A stretch of DNA of 64,000 nucleotides from WRGT01 sp964450405 (GTDB taxonomy: Bacteria > Spirochaetota > UBA4802 > UBA5550), in contig CAYVCQ010000003.1 of NCBI GenBank assembly GCA_964450405.1, positions 124,001 to 188,000 on the forward strand. Direction: 5' to 3'. A model generated the notes under the pieces. It searched no databases. It saw nothing but the letters and a program-made list of their open reading frames with translations, and had not been told where the DNA came from. Position numbers and translations under genes: made by a program. Positions 46,107 to 55,378 of the stretch are shown one piece after another (within the stretch, counting starts at the first letter, position 1; each line of letters opens with the position of its first letter).

Positions 46107-46862
46107 ATGAAAAAAAACAGCGATTTAAAATGGTACATTATTACAGCAATTATTCTTCTTATGCTATCTATTACATCATATTCTTTGCAGATTTATCTAT
46201 TTCATCATGAATCAGATACATATTTCTACTTTCTGCAGGACCTCTCTTTTGTACCTATCCAGGTATTAATAGTATCATTTGTAATAGATCGCCTGTTGAA
46301 GAGACAACAACGGATCAGTTTACTTAAAAGAGTATATGTTGCAATCGGTATTTTTTATAATGAACTGGGCAATGAATTACTGAAACATTTTCTTGAGTTA
46401 ACAGCCAACAGAGATGAACTGAAAATTAAACTCGGAATTACACCCCGCTGGGATGCCAAAGACTATAATAAGGCAGAAAAATGGATAAATACAACACCTG
46501 TAACAGTTAATGTAACACAGGAAAGGATTGAGAATTTGAAAGTGTTTCTTGACAGTAAACGGATTTTTATACTTAACCTTCTGGAAAATTCCAATCTCTC
46601 CGAACACGATTCTTTCACCGATACACTTCTTGGAGTCTGCCATTTATCAGATGAACTGGCCCTAAGACAAGATTTAACAAATATCCCTCAGGCAGATTTA
46701 GCTCACCTTAATATTGATATTAAAAGAGCTTATCATGGGATTATTAAAGAATGGATTTTATACATGGCTCATATAAAAAACGAATACCCTTTTCTATATT
46801 CTCTTGCATTAAGATCAAATCCTTTCAATGATAAAACATCAGTTGTTATTGAAGATTATTAA
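46107..46862 (+). CDS. Hypothetical two-helix membrane protein
   Basis: 251 residues with two N-terminal transmembrane helices (WYIITAIILLMLSITSYSLQ; LSFVPIQVLIVSFVIDRLL) and a long helical cytoplasmic domain (QRISLLKRVYVAIGIFYNEL, IDIKRAYHGIIKEWILYMAH). It follows the acidic protein gene by 3 bases, so they are probably made together. Function not recognised. Confidence 0.6.
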   Translation: MKKNSDLKWYIITAIILLMLSITSYSLQIYLFHHESDTYFYFLQDLSFVPIQVLIVSFVIDRLLKRQQRISLLKRVYVAIGIFYNELGNELLKHFLELTANRDELKIKLGITPRWDAKDYNKAEKWINTTPVTVNVTQERIENLKVFLDSKRIFILNLLENSNLSEHDSFTDTLLGVCHLSDELALRQDLTNIPQADLAHLNIDIKRAYHGIIKEWILYMAHIKNEYPFLYSLALRSNPFNDKTSVVIEDY

Positions 46863-47129
46863 ATTTGTTTTTCGTTTTGCTGCATCACGATTGAAAGGCA
46901 AGTAATACAATAAATAAAAACATAAACAAAATATTTAAAATTCTTTAAAATCCTGGCAAATAATGATAATACTTATACTCTGAATGAACGATTATTATAT
47001 AATAGGTATTTTCTTAAAAAACAGAGAAAGAACTCTTAACTCCGGCAAAAATATCTTTACCGGAAATTAAACGACTCTGTGATTGAGTAATTATATAATA
47101 AATATTATATTCCGGAACCGGTTATTTAC

Positions 47130-48371
47130 ATGAAAATCATACAGACATTTAAACTACTTTTCGAAAATAAAACCATCAAATATTATTTCCATAGAACAAC
47201 TTCAAGTATGTTTGTAAAAATTCTTATACTAGGAATTGTTATACTTTTTACATTTTCCAGTATCACATATTATTTCGAAAAAAAACATGTAATATACAAA
47301 ATCGTAAATGGTGTAAAAGTTGAAGATCCAGATAACAAAAAAAATATCCTCAGTTTAAATGATTCTATCTGGTGGGCTTTTGTTACATCCACAACAACCG
47401 GTTATGGAGATTTTTATCCGGTCAGTGTTGCTGGAAGAATTTCAGGTATACTTCTAATGTTTTTTGGTATTACACTGGCCGGTGTTGTTACTGGTAATAT
47501 CGCATCAATACTCGTCGAGAAGCAGCTTAAGGAGGAAAGAGGTTTGAAAGCAGTTAAAATGAAAAATCATTTCATCATCTGCGGATGGAAAAGAGATATG
47601 GGAAAGGTTCTTAAAGAAATAATCGCCAAGAACAAGGAATTCATTCCCCAGGAAATTGTAATAATAAATACAGCGAATCCGGAAGAGATTGAGATGCTGA
47701 GATCCGAACCTGCACTTTCAGGCATCAGCTATATCCATGGAGATTATGTTGATGAAGCTGTACTGAACAAGGGAAACCTTAAACATGCAAAAAAAATACT
47801 TGTCCTGGCGGATAGACTCGTCATCGGATCTGTGCAGGAGGTTGATTCAAGAACCGTAATGACAATAATCACTGTTAAAGCCATGTCCAAAACGATATAT
47901 GCAGCAGCAGAAATTCTTGATACAAAATTTGAAAGATATCTTGTGTCGGCAAATTGCGATGAAGTTATATTAACAACAGAATACAGCCGGTCTTTAATTG
48001 CAAACGCTTCAACCGGAAGCGGCATATCTCATGTAATCAGCGAGCTGCTTGACACAACTACCGGCGTTGAACTAAAAACAGTTATACCGCCGAAAGATCT
48101 AATCGGGAAAAAGTATTCCGATCTATATGCATATTTCAAAAATCAGAATAGCACCATACTTATCGGAGTTCTGGAAAATACCGGAAATTTTCATGCCAGA
48201 AAAATGGAAGCTATTGAGCAGGCACAGAAAACTCCGGATATTTCAATGCTGGTTGACAGTCTGAAATCCGTAAAAACTATGACTGCGAACAAACCTGTAA
48301 TAAATCCTTCACCGGATTATGTAATCGGAAAACATAGTAAAGCAATTATTATTGAAGGGAGAGGCTGCTGA
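47130..48371 (+). CDS. Two-TM potassium channel with RCK/TrkA-N domain
   Basis: 413 residues. Two transmembrane helices (about 30-50, VKILILGIVILFTFSSITYY; about 105-128, RISGILLMFFGITLAGVVTG) flank a pore loop with selectivity filter TTTGYGDFYP. A Rossmann RCK_N/TrkA-N domain follows (HFIICGWKRDMGKVLKEII; ISYIHGDYVDEAVLNKGNL). The C-terminal 130 residues include an RCK_C-like portion. This is the MthK/Kch type, usually tetrameric and gated by a cytosolic ligand. The cyclic-nucleotide-binding gene begins two bases after its stop. Confidence 0.9.
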   Translation: MKIIQTFKLLFENKTIKYYFHRTTSSMFVKILILGIVILFTFSSITYYFEKKHVIYKIVNGVKVEDPDNKKNILSLNDSIWWAFVTSTTTGYGDFYPVSVAGRISGILLMFFGITLAGVVTGNIASILVEKQLKEERGLKAVKMKNHFIICGWKRDMGKVLKEIIAKNKEFIPQEIVIINTANPEEIEMLRSEPALSGISYIHGDYVDEAVLNKGNLKHAKKILVLADRLVIGSVQEVDSRTVMTIITVKAMSKTIYAAAEILDTKFERYLVSANCDEVILTTEYSRSLIANASTGSGISHVISELLDTTTGVELKTVIPPKDLIGKKYSDLYAYFKNQNSTILIGVLENTGNFHARKMEAIEQAQKTPDISMLVDSLKSVKTMTANKPVINPSPDYVIGKHSKAIIIEGRGC

Positions 48372-48373
48372 CC

Positions 48374-48883
48374 ATGGGTACCAGAGAAAATGAGGATATA
48401 GAAAAAAAATTAATCCAGATACCTTTTTTTAAAAAGTATTCAGATAATGAGGAAATAATAAAAACTATTGTCTCGCTTTGTGAAGTCAGAAACTTTAAGA
48501 AAGGAGCCTCTATTATAAATGAAGGGGAACAGGGGGATGAGCTCTTCATAATTCTTAATGGTGAAATTGATATTATTAAAAAGACAATGCAGAATGAAAA
48601 GTACGTAGTAACCTCACTAAATGCAAACATGGGAGGCTTATACGTAGGAGAACTTGCCCTAATTGACAGCGATAAAAGATCTGCTACAGTTGAGGCAAAA
48701 ACGGACTGTGAATGCCTTGTGCTGAAAAGAGATAATTTTATCAAGTTCGGAGACCAGTATCCGGAAGTAGGACTCAACATAACCAGAGTTATTGCAACAC
48801 AGCTCAGCCAGAAACTCAGAAAAACCGGTGCAGATGTTATTACACTCTTCTCCGCACTTGTTGAAGAGATTGCAGGTAATTAG
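48374..48883 (+). CDS. Cyclic nucleotide-binding domain protein
   Basis: 169 residues forming one cNMP-binding domain: KGASIINEGEQGDELFIILN (with the GD signature), a beta roll, and the phosphate-binding cassette VGELALIDSDKRSATVEAKT with Glu and Arg of the E-x-x-L / R-S-A-T-V pattern. No DNA-binding helix-turn-helix is present, unlike CRP, and no other output domain follows. GGGAGAGG precedes the ATG at the end of the K+ channel gene. Binding of cAMP or cGMP is predicted; action on the channel is inferred from adjacency. Confidence 0.9.
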   Translation: MGTRENEDIEKKLIQIPFFKKYSDNEEIIKTIVSLCEVRNFKKGASIINEGEQGDELFIILNGEIDIIKKTMQNEKYVVTSLNANMGGLYVGELALIDSDKRSATVEAKTDCECLVLKRDNFIKFGDQYPEVGLNITRVIATQLSQKLRKTGADVITLFSALVEEIAGN

Positions 48884-48889
48884 AATTTC

Positions 48890-49582
48890 ATGAAAAAAAG
48901 TGAACGTATAATGATAATTACCGATTCTGTTTCAATGCCGAGACAGGAAATAAAATATGAAGAGACATGGATATATCTATTTAAAAAAAAATTCAGTGAT
49001 TTTGATGTTATAGATAGACCTGCCCGCGGATCAACTTCAATGAGGCTTGTTCAGGAAGGTGGCGGAGGTTTTGATCTGCTTGAATTATATACGCCTGATA
49101 GAGTAATTCTGCAGATGGGTCTTGCAGAAAGTGCACCGAGACTTTTCAAAAAAAACGGATTTGAACAGAAATTTATAAATCAATATCTCCCGGTAAAAAT
49201 CAGAAACGATTATGTAAAAGCTATAAAAGAAAAGAGAGGGAGAAATCCTGAATTTACAGATGTATCTCCGGAGCAATTCAGAAACAATATATTCAGCTTT
49301 GCTGAAAGATGCAGAAAACTTAAAGTCAGACTTGCAATTTTTAAAATACTGAGACCAACAGATCTTTTTGTGATGAAGAGTCCATATATAAAACAGAATA
49401 TTGACCGCGCCAACAGAATTTTTGACGAAGCTGCTGCAGCTTTTGATAATATTACTCTGATTGATCCAATAAAGCCGGAACTTGATATTAACAATTTAAG
49501 TATTGACGAACTTCATATAAATGCGGAAGGACACAAACTGTTTTTTAAAGCAGTGGAGAATTATTTTAAGAAAGTAAAATAA
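48890..49582 (+). CDS. SGNH/GDSL-type hydrolase
   Basis: 230 residues resembling the SGNH hydrolase fold: block I IMIITDSVSMPRQE with Ser in the GDS-like position (TDS), block III-like VILQMGLAESAPRLF with the usual GxND motif altered, and block V IDELHINAEGHKLFFKAVEN with the catalytic Asp/His pair (DxxH pattern). No signal peptide, so cytoplasmic. It overlaps nothing but follows the CNB gene by six bases. It may be an esterase or a divergent, perhaps inactive, member. Confidence 0.75.
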   Translation: MKKSERIMIITDSVSMPRQEIKYEETWIYLFKKKFSDFDVIDRPARGSTSMRLVQEGGGGFDLLELYTPDRVILQMGLAESAPRLFKKNGFEQKFINQYLPVKIRNDYVKAIKEKRGRNPEFTDVSPEQFRNNIFSFAERCRKLKVRLAIFKILRPTDLFVMKSPYIKQNIDRANRIFDEAAAAFDNITLIDPIKPELDINNLSIDELHINAEGHKLFFKAVENYFKKVK

Positions 49583-49645
49583 AAACCTACTAAATAGCAA
49601 CACGCTCTATCTTTCAAAGCAAAAAAGACCACAAACCAAAAACAG

Positions 49646-49706
49646 TCCCCGCCCTCTGGATGAAGCAAGTATTGTGTATTGCCCCCTTCGGGGGTGCGGG
49701 GGCTGC
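49646..49706. repeat. Nested palindrome
   Basis: CAGTCCCCGC (about 49646-49655) and GCGGGGGCTG (about 49697-49706) pair with one mismatch, enclosing CCCCC (49682-49686) / GGGGG (49690-49694) over a TTC loop. It lies between the convergent SGNH and RlmL-like genes and may terminate one or both. Confidence 0.5.
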
Positions 49707-49727
49707 GCAGATAATCCTTATTGTCGC

Positions 49728-50879
49728 CTATATCTCTTTATTTCGCGGAGTCTTCGCAGGCAACTCACCGAGATACTGATACAGGTGTGTTTTGATCTTT
49801 CCGTTATAAAGCTTTCTGTTCTTGTCAGATTTTTTACCGAATGATCTCTCGAAATCTTCATAAGATGTCATGATAAAATATGACCATGAATCGAGCTTAG
49901 AAAAAACCTGACCCATCTCACGGTATAAGTCCTGTACCTCTCTCTCGTTCTGCATTCTTTCTCCATATGGAGGATTGCAGACAATGCATCCGTATTTTTT
50001 ACTGCTGCTGAATTCACTTAAAGGTTTTTTTTGAAATATTATACTATCCCCCACTCTGGCCTTTTCGGCATTGCTGACCGCAGCGCTCAGCACTCTTTTA
50101 TCAATATCAGATGCATGAATTTCAATCTGATTTTTATTTATGAGATCTTCAGCCTCTTCACGATGAGTCTTCCATAAAGATGATTCTATTTCGGGCCATT
50201 CCTCGGATGAAAAATTTCGGATTAATCCCGGTGCAATATTTTTTCCCCTCATAGCCGCTTCGATCGGGATTGTCCCCGATCCGCACATCGGATCTGCAAA
50301 AACTCTATCCGGTTTCCATCTGCTTAAATCTATCAGTCCTGCAGCGAGTGTCTCCTTCAGAGGAGCCTCTCCCTGTGATTCACGATAACCCCTTTTATGA
50401 AGACCAGCCCCTGATGTATCAAGCGTCAATGTTGCGACATCTTTCAGCATTGAGATTTCTATCCTGTATGTCGGACCTGATTCATCAAACCAGTCCTGTT
50501 TATATTTTCTCTTCATAGATTCTACAATAGCTTTTTTAACTATTGCCTGACAATCCGGGACACTATGAAGAGTGGAATTTACAGCTTTACCTATTACATG
50601 CATTTTACCATTAACCGGAATAAAATTTTCCCATTCAACAGCAAGAGCACCCTGAAACAGCTGCTCAAAATCATACGCTTTAAATGTGGCCAGCTTTATA
50701 AGAACCCTGTCGGCACACCTAAGCCACAAGTTTGATTTTACTACCGTTGCATAATCACCCTGGAAATTAATCCGGCCGTTCTCGACATCAGTTTTTTCAA
50801 CTCCAATCTTTTTCAATTCATGAACAACAACAGATTCCAATCCGAACGCGGAAGTTGCTATTAAATTTAGATATGACAT
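49728..50879 (-). CDS. THUMP-domain 23S rRNA methyltransferase (RlmL-like)
   Basis: 383 residues from ATG 50879 preceded by GAAGGTAAAC; a TTG at 50891 is the alternative. The N-terminal ferredoxin-like/THUMP region (about 1-155, ATSAFGLESVVVHELKKIG) precedes a UPF0020 methyltransferase domain with SAM motif DPMCGSGTIPIEAAM and catalytic NPPYGERM. It matches the RlmL half of E. coli RlmKL (m2G2445 of 23S rRNA) without the RlmK half, as in many bacteria. Confidence 0.92.
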   Translation of the reverse strand: MSYLNLIATSAFGLESVVVHELKKIGVEKTDVENGRINFQGDYATVVKSNLWLRCADRVLIKLATFKAYDFEQLFQGALAVEWENFIPVNGKMHVIGKAVNSTLHSVPDCQAIVKKAIVESMKRKYKQDWFDESGPTYRIEISMLKDVATLTLDTSGAGLHKRGYRESQGEAPLKETLAAGLIDLSRWKPDRVFADPMCGSGTIPIEAAMRGKNIAPGLIRNFSSEEWPEIESSLWKTHREEAEDLINKNQIEIHASDIDKRVLSAAVSNAEKARVGDSIIFQKKPLSEFSSSKKYGCIVCNPPYGERMQNEREVQDLYREMGQVFSKLDSWSYFIMTSYEDFERSFGKKSDKNRKLYNGKIKTHLYQYLGELPAKTPRNKEI

Positions 50880-50887
50880 GTTTACCT

Positions 50888-51337
50888 TCAATTATTCTGT
50901 TTTAAAGTCTTTTTCGATTCTTTCAATTCTTCAACATCTTTTCTGATTTCAATCAATCTATCCATAATAGACTTTTCCAGACTTTGTACTTCCTCTACCT
51001 GGAAACCACTATTCAGATAAACATTGATAGACAGCTCATTGTAATGTGAATTTATATCTGAAGGTTTAAATCTTATTTCGACCTTAACCTCTGACATAAA
51101 CTCTTCATCATTTCTTCCATTAAACTTCGACGGGAACGAATTTACAATGATGTCTTTATCCGCCACTTTTAAGGAAGTTATAAAAAAATCTTTTTTAACT
51201 TTTTCTATGATATCAGATTTCTCCGATTTATTAAGAGATTTTAAACGTTCAACATCTCTCTCTTTTATTAAATCTCTTTCAAGAAATTTCAGTTCTGCAA
51301 TTCTCTTTTCAATATCATATATTTTTTCCTGATTCAT
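50888..51337 (-). CDS. Hypothetical coiled-coil protein
   Basis: 149 residues with charged helices at both ends (EKIYDIEKRIAELKFLERDL; VQSLEKSIMDRLIEIRKDVE) around a beta-rich middle (DIIVNSFPSKFNGRNDEEFM, VEIRFKPSDINSHYN). No signal peptide. It is just upstream of, and co-oriented with, the RlmL-like gene. No family recognised. Confidence 0.55.
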   Translation of the reverse strand: MNQEKIYDIEKRIAELKFLERDLIKERDVERLKSLNKSEKSDIIEKVKKDFFITSLKVADKDIIVNSFPSKFNGRNDEEFMSEVKVEIRFKPSDINSHYNELSINVYLNSGFQVEEVQSLEKSIMDRLIEIRKDVEELKESKKTLKQNN

Positions 51338-51596
51338 ATTAACTATTATCCATTTTATTGTATTATAGTTCTCTAATATAAAGAAATTTTTGCAGCTAAA
51401 TAGTTTCTAATTAATTAAATAAATTCCGTTTACCATCATTACAAACTGCATAAAGTACATTTTTTAACCACCTTTAATAATTGCAATTAGTTTATTCAAA
51501 ACACGACGTTGACTTTTACTCCATATTTCAATATACTAAAAACAAGAATTATTTATATTTTACTTTAGCAAAGTTAATCCATAAGGAGTTTTTTCT

Positions 51597-54254
51597 TTGT
51601 TTAAATTTAAAAGTATCAAAAGCAAAATATTGGGAGCCTCATTACTAATAGTAATACTCCCGCTGCTATTCACAACTATTATTGTCAGTTCTTTTTTATC
51701 ATCACGCGCTGAAAAAGATCATATCCGAAGAATAGATGCAGAACTTGCACAGATCAATGAATCAATATCAATCTTCATTGATAATATCGGGATGAATCTC
51801 AACATGCTGTGCAATCACCCAATGTTAAAAAATATAGATGCGTATTCTCTTAATACATACATGGACAGGGAAGGCGTAAACGATTTAAAAAAAATCAATA
51901 GATCTGCAATTGAAAAAAACATATACCGCCAATTGAAGTACATTGAGAATACACACCCGGATTATCTTGAGCTTTTTATCGGTACGAGATACGGAGGATT
52001 TGTCACAAGCGGAGAATACAATCTGATTTCAGGTTATGATCCGCGTTCAAGGCCCTGGTATAAGGATGGGGAGTCATTTCTAGGCAAAACAGCTATTGCT
52101 AAATCATATCTTTCCGTAACAGGTAATTTTGTTACAGCTGTTGTAAAATCATTTTATGATAATAAAGGTGATCTGCTGTTTGTAGCAGGGATTGATATTT
52201 CACTTGAACGATTAACAAATATAATAAATTCAATCCGAATTGGAGAATCAGGATATCTGGTTTTAATTGAAAACGACGGAAGAATCATTGCTCATCCTAA
52301 AAAACCGGAACTCAACTTGCGGAATATTAAAGATCTTGGTATAATCGAATTTCTCGACTTCGAAAAAAAAATAAATACACCAATAAAATATCACTATGAC
52401 GGAGTTGATAAAATAGCTAAATTTTACAACTCTCCTGATCAGCAATGGAAAATTGTAGCAGTAATTAATTCTGATGAATTATACAAAAGCGCATCATTCT
52501 TCCGTAATATTATGATATTAACTTCAGTTATAATTATTCTATTATGCTCGGCTCTTTACCTTTACATACACAGGAGAATTATAATTCCCATTGGCCAGCT
52601 CACTGAGTTCGGTACCGGCATAGCGAAGGGAAATTTCAGCAGAAACCTTATTTTAAATAGAGATGACGAACTTGGAAGGCTATCGGGAGATTTCAACAAC
52701 CTGATGCTTCAAATAAAAGAAAACATAACTTCGATCAAAGCGATTATTGAATTCATGCCTTCAATAATTATTCAGCTGGACACTGATGGAAGAATACTCG
52801 AATGGAATAAAATGGCTGAGAAGCTCACCGGCCTAAGCATCGATGAAGCAAAAAATAAATTTCTGAAAGATATCAAACCGGAATTATCTGCATATTTGTG
52901 GAATATCGATAAATTAATAGAAACTGAAAAAACCCTTTCACTCTATCGTATAAAACTCGCAGAGTATGACGATAAATTATTCAATATCTTTATTTTTCTT
53001 CTAAAAACTGAAACGAGGAAAACTATAGTTCTCCGGATTGATGATATCTCTGAACTTGAAAAAAAAGATGAACAGATCAGGCAGAGTCAGAAACTTGAAA
53101 GCATAGGACTTCTCGCCGGGGGTATAGCGCATGATTTTAACAACATTCTCGGTGGTATAATCGGAACTATTTCTCTTCTACGATACAGAATTGCAAAGGG
53201 AAAAGTTGAGAATTCCTCCGAATTAGATAAGGATCTCGCGCTGGTTGAGAACAGCTGTGAAAACGGCGCAGGAATCGTCTCCCAGTTATTGAGCCTGTCC
53301 CGTAAAGAGATAGATCTTGAACTGCATAAGCTTGATATAAATGAAGTGATGATGAACGTATCAAACATCTGCATGAAATCCTTTGATAAATCCATTACAT
53401 TTACTCTTAAGGAATCTCCGATAAGAGCCTATGCCATGATCAACGGACCACAGATTCAGCAATCCTTACTTAATCTCTGCATTAATGCTTCACACTCAAT
53501 GACCATTATGAGAAAAGAAAATGATCCTCAAGGCGGAAATCTCGAAATCGGTATTGTAAAAATATTCGCCGACAGATTTTTTCTCGATTCACATCCCGAA
53601 TCATCAGAGGGTGAATACTGGCGATTATATGTAAGAGATACAGGTATCGGAATGGACAGCTCTACAATTTCAAAGATATATGATCCTTTCTTTACAACTA
53701 AAACAAAAACTTCCGTCAAGGGAACCGGCCTTGGACTCTCCGTTGTTTATTCTGTGATCAAAGCTCACAGAGGTTTTATAGATGTGTACTCTGAAGTGGG
53801 CATAGGTACAATATTTTCATTATATATACCGGTTTCAAAATCAGACGATATTTCAGATGAGATAGTAATTCCGGAAGTTTGCACAGGTGAGGGCACTGTG
53901 CTGATAATTGATGACGATGATGTAATAAGAAACTATACAAGTGCCATGCTGGAAGAATGCGGATATAATGTAGTCGCCGCTGAAAACGGAACTAAGGGAC
54001 TATCCCTGTATAGTGAAAAAAAATCCGAGATTCATGCAGTTATGCTCGACATGGTTATGCCCGGAAAATCTGGACACGAGACATTAGTTGAACTAAAACA
54101 GATAAATCCTCATCTGCCGGTTTTGATGACCTCCGGATTGTATTCAAATGATCTTATTGAGAGTGTTAAAAAAGCGGGCGCTAAGGACTTCATAGAAAAA
54201 CCATATTCAATAATTCAGCTCTCAAAAAAAATACGCGAACTTTTTAAAGATTAA
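51597..54254 (+). CDS. dCache-HAMP-PAS hybrid histidine kinase with receiver
   Basis: 885 residues, starting at TTG 51597 with AAGGAG eight bases upstream. A transmembrane helix (about 13-35), a double Cache domain (about 38-300, including YDPRSRPWYKDGESFLGKTA), a second helix (about 303-325), HAMP, PAS (about 385-490), HisKA (GIAHDFNNILGGIIG), HATPase (NLCINASHSM, DTGIGMDSS, GTGLGLSVVYSV) and a receiver with IIDDDD, Asp in MLDMVMPGKSG, LMTSG and IEKPY. It is a paralogue of the kinase at 29258, sharing the MTIMRKENDPQGG insert, but with a different Cache type. Confidence 0.93.
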   Translation: MFKFKSIKSKILGASLLIVILPLLFTTIIVSSFLSSRAEKDHIRRIDAELAQINESISIFIDNIGMNLNMLCNHPMLKNIDAYSLNTYMDREGVNDLKKINRSAIEKNIYRQLKYIENTHPDYLELFIGTRYGGFVTSGEYNLISGYDPRSRPWYKDGESFLGKTAIAKSYLSVTGNFVTAVVKSFYDNKGDLLFVAGIDISLERLTNIINSIRIGESGYLVLIENDGRIIAHPKKPELNLRNIKDLGIIEFLDFEKKINTPIKYHYDGVDKIAKFYNSPDQQWKIVAVINSDELYKSASFFRNIMILTSVIIILLCSALYLYIHRRIIIPIGQLTEFGTGIAKGNFSRNLILNRDDELGRLSGDFNNLMLQIKENITSIKAIIEFMPSIIIQLDTDGRILEWNKMAEKLTGLSIDEAKNKFLKDIKPELSAYLWNIDKLIETEKTLSLYRIKLAEYDDKLFNIFIFLLKTETRKTIVLRIDDISELEKKDEQIRQSQKLESIGLLAGGIAHDFNNILGGIIGTISLLRYRIAKGKVENSSELDKDLALVENSCENGAGIVSQLLSLSRKEIDLELHKLDINEVMMNVSNICMKSFDKSITFTLKESPIRAYAMINGPQIQQSLLNLCINASHSMTIMRKENDPQGGNLEIGIVKIFADRFFLDSHPESSEGEYWRLYVRDTGIGMDSSTISKIYDPFFTTKTKTSVKGTGLGLSVVYSVIKAHRGFIDVYSEVGIGTIFSLYIPVSKSDDISDEIVIPEVCTGEGTVLIIDDDDVIRNYTSAMLEECGYNVVAAENGTKGLSLYSEKKSEIHAVMLDMVMPGKSGHETLVELKQINPHLPVLMTSGLYSNDLIESVKKAGAKDFIEKPYSIIQLSKKIRELFKD

Positions 54255-54270
54255 AATTTTTCATAAAAAA

Positions 54271-55191
54271 TCAATGCGGATGTGTTCGATAACGTCCTTC
54301 TATTTCTTCTACGTTTAGTCTTTTAAGCTTATTCCTGAAATTAGTGCTCTCATCATTTATAATAGTTTTCAGATAATTCATCTGTTTTTCTATTGCTGTC
54401 ATGTACAGATTTTCATCCACATCATATCGTGATCTGAAATGATTCTGAACCAGTTCATAGCTTTTCATTAATGTGTTATCAAGGCGATCCATCGTTGACT
54501 CAAAAAATGACAGTGTTTTCCTTAATATGTCAAATGTGGTATCGAACCCCTCCATACCTGCTTCATTAAACTCATAATAGAGAAAAAGAAGTTTTTCAAG
54601 ATACGCACGGTCAGACATCTGGCCGATGAGATCTGCTGTACCTAGAATACTCCCCCCTATAAGAGCCTCTCCTGAGAGTGTTGATATATAATCTGTTTTC
54701 ATCCCGGTGCAAGCAATGAAAGATGAGATCTCTGAAATTTGATCTTCTGAGAGCTGAAGAATATCCGAATTTTTTTCTGTGAATTCAATACTCCTCTTAA
54801 CATGCACTGCTGTATACTTAGCACCGGTTCCCGCTGTGTCGGAGTCTATCTGAATATAACCGGTGTCATGAAGTAATGCTGCAAGAAGAAGGTCCACAGC
54901 TTTACTCTCACTGAAAATTGCAGAGGATAAATTTTTACCATCAATAAGCCTTGCAGTTGCAAGGAATGCATCCATTGTATGTTTCAGATCATGATATTCA
55001 GTATTACATCCTTTATAGCCCTTAAAATTTCCTGCAAAAAGGGCACATATATGATTAAAAACGTTTTCTATTTTTTCGAAAGATTCAACTTTATAACTGT
55101 AACAGAAAATTGACTGAACTTCATTTAAAACTGCTTCAGGTTTTTCACTATCAAGTATAAGTGCAAGCTGATTTCTTACTGGAATTGCCAT
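54271..55191 (-). CDS. HD-domain phosphohydrolase
   Basis: 306 residues from ATG 55191 (preceded by GGAGATTGAC; GTG at 55203 is possible). HD-type metal-binding pattern: His in NTEYHDLKHTMDAFLA, His-Asp in LLLAALLHDTGYIQ, and a later Asp in SILGTADLIGQMSDRAYLE. HD proteins hydrolyse phosphoesters, including cyclic nucleotides. It lacks the GYP motif of c-di-GMP hydrolases. It is convergent with the hybrid kinase, so any functional link is only proximity. Confidence 0.82.
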   Translation of the reverse strand: MAIPVRNQLALILDSEKPEAVLNEVQSIFCYSYKVESFEKIENVFNHICALFAGNFKGYKGCNTEYHDLKHTMDAFLATARLIDGKNLSSAIFSESKAVDLLLAALLHDTGYIQIDSDTAGTGAKYTAVHVKRSIEFTEKNSDILQLSEDQISEISSFIACTGMKTDYISTLSGEALIGGSILGTADLIGQMSDRAYLEKLLFLYYEFNEAGMEGFDTTFDILRKTLSFFESTMDRLDNTLMKSYELVQNHFRSRYDVDENLYMTAIEKQMNYLKTIINDESTNFRNKLKRLNVEEIEGRYRTHPH

Positions 55192-55378
55192 GTCAATCTC
55201 CACATATAATAACTTATAATAAAATCTATAATAGTATTAATCCTAGATCACAATATCAAGCACTTTTTTGAAAGAATTACCATTTAGTAATTACTTAATA
55301 AAGTGGCTTGATTTATATTAGAATTAAGTTTTTAAAAATAATATTATTTAATCTATACATATTTTATAAGTATGTATA

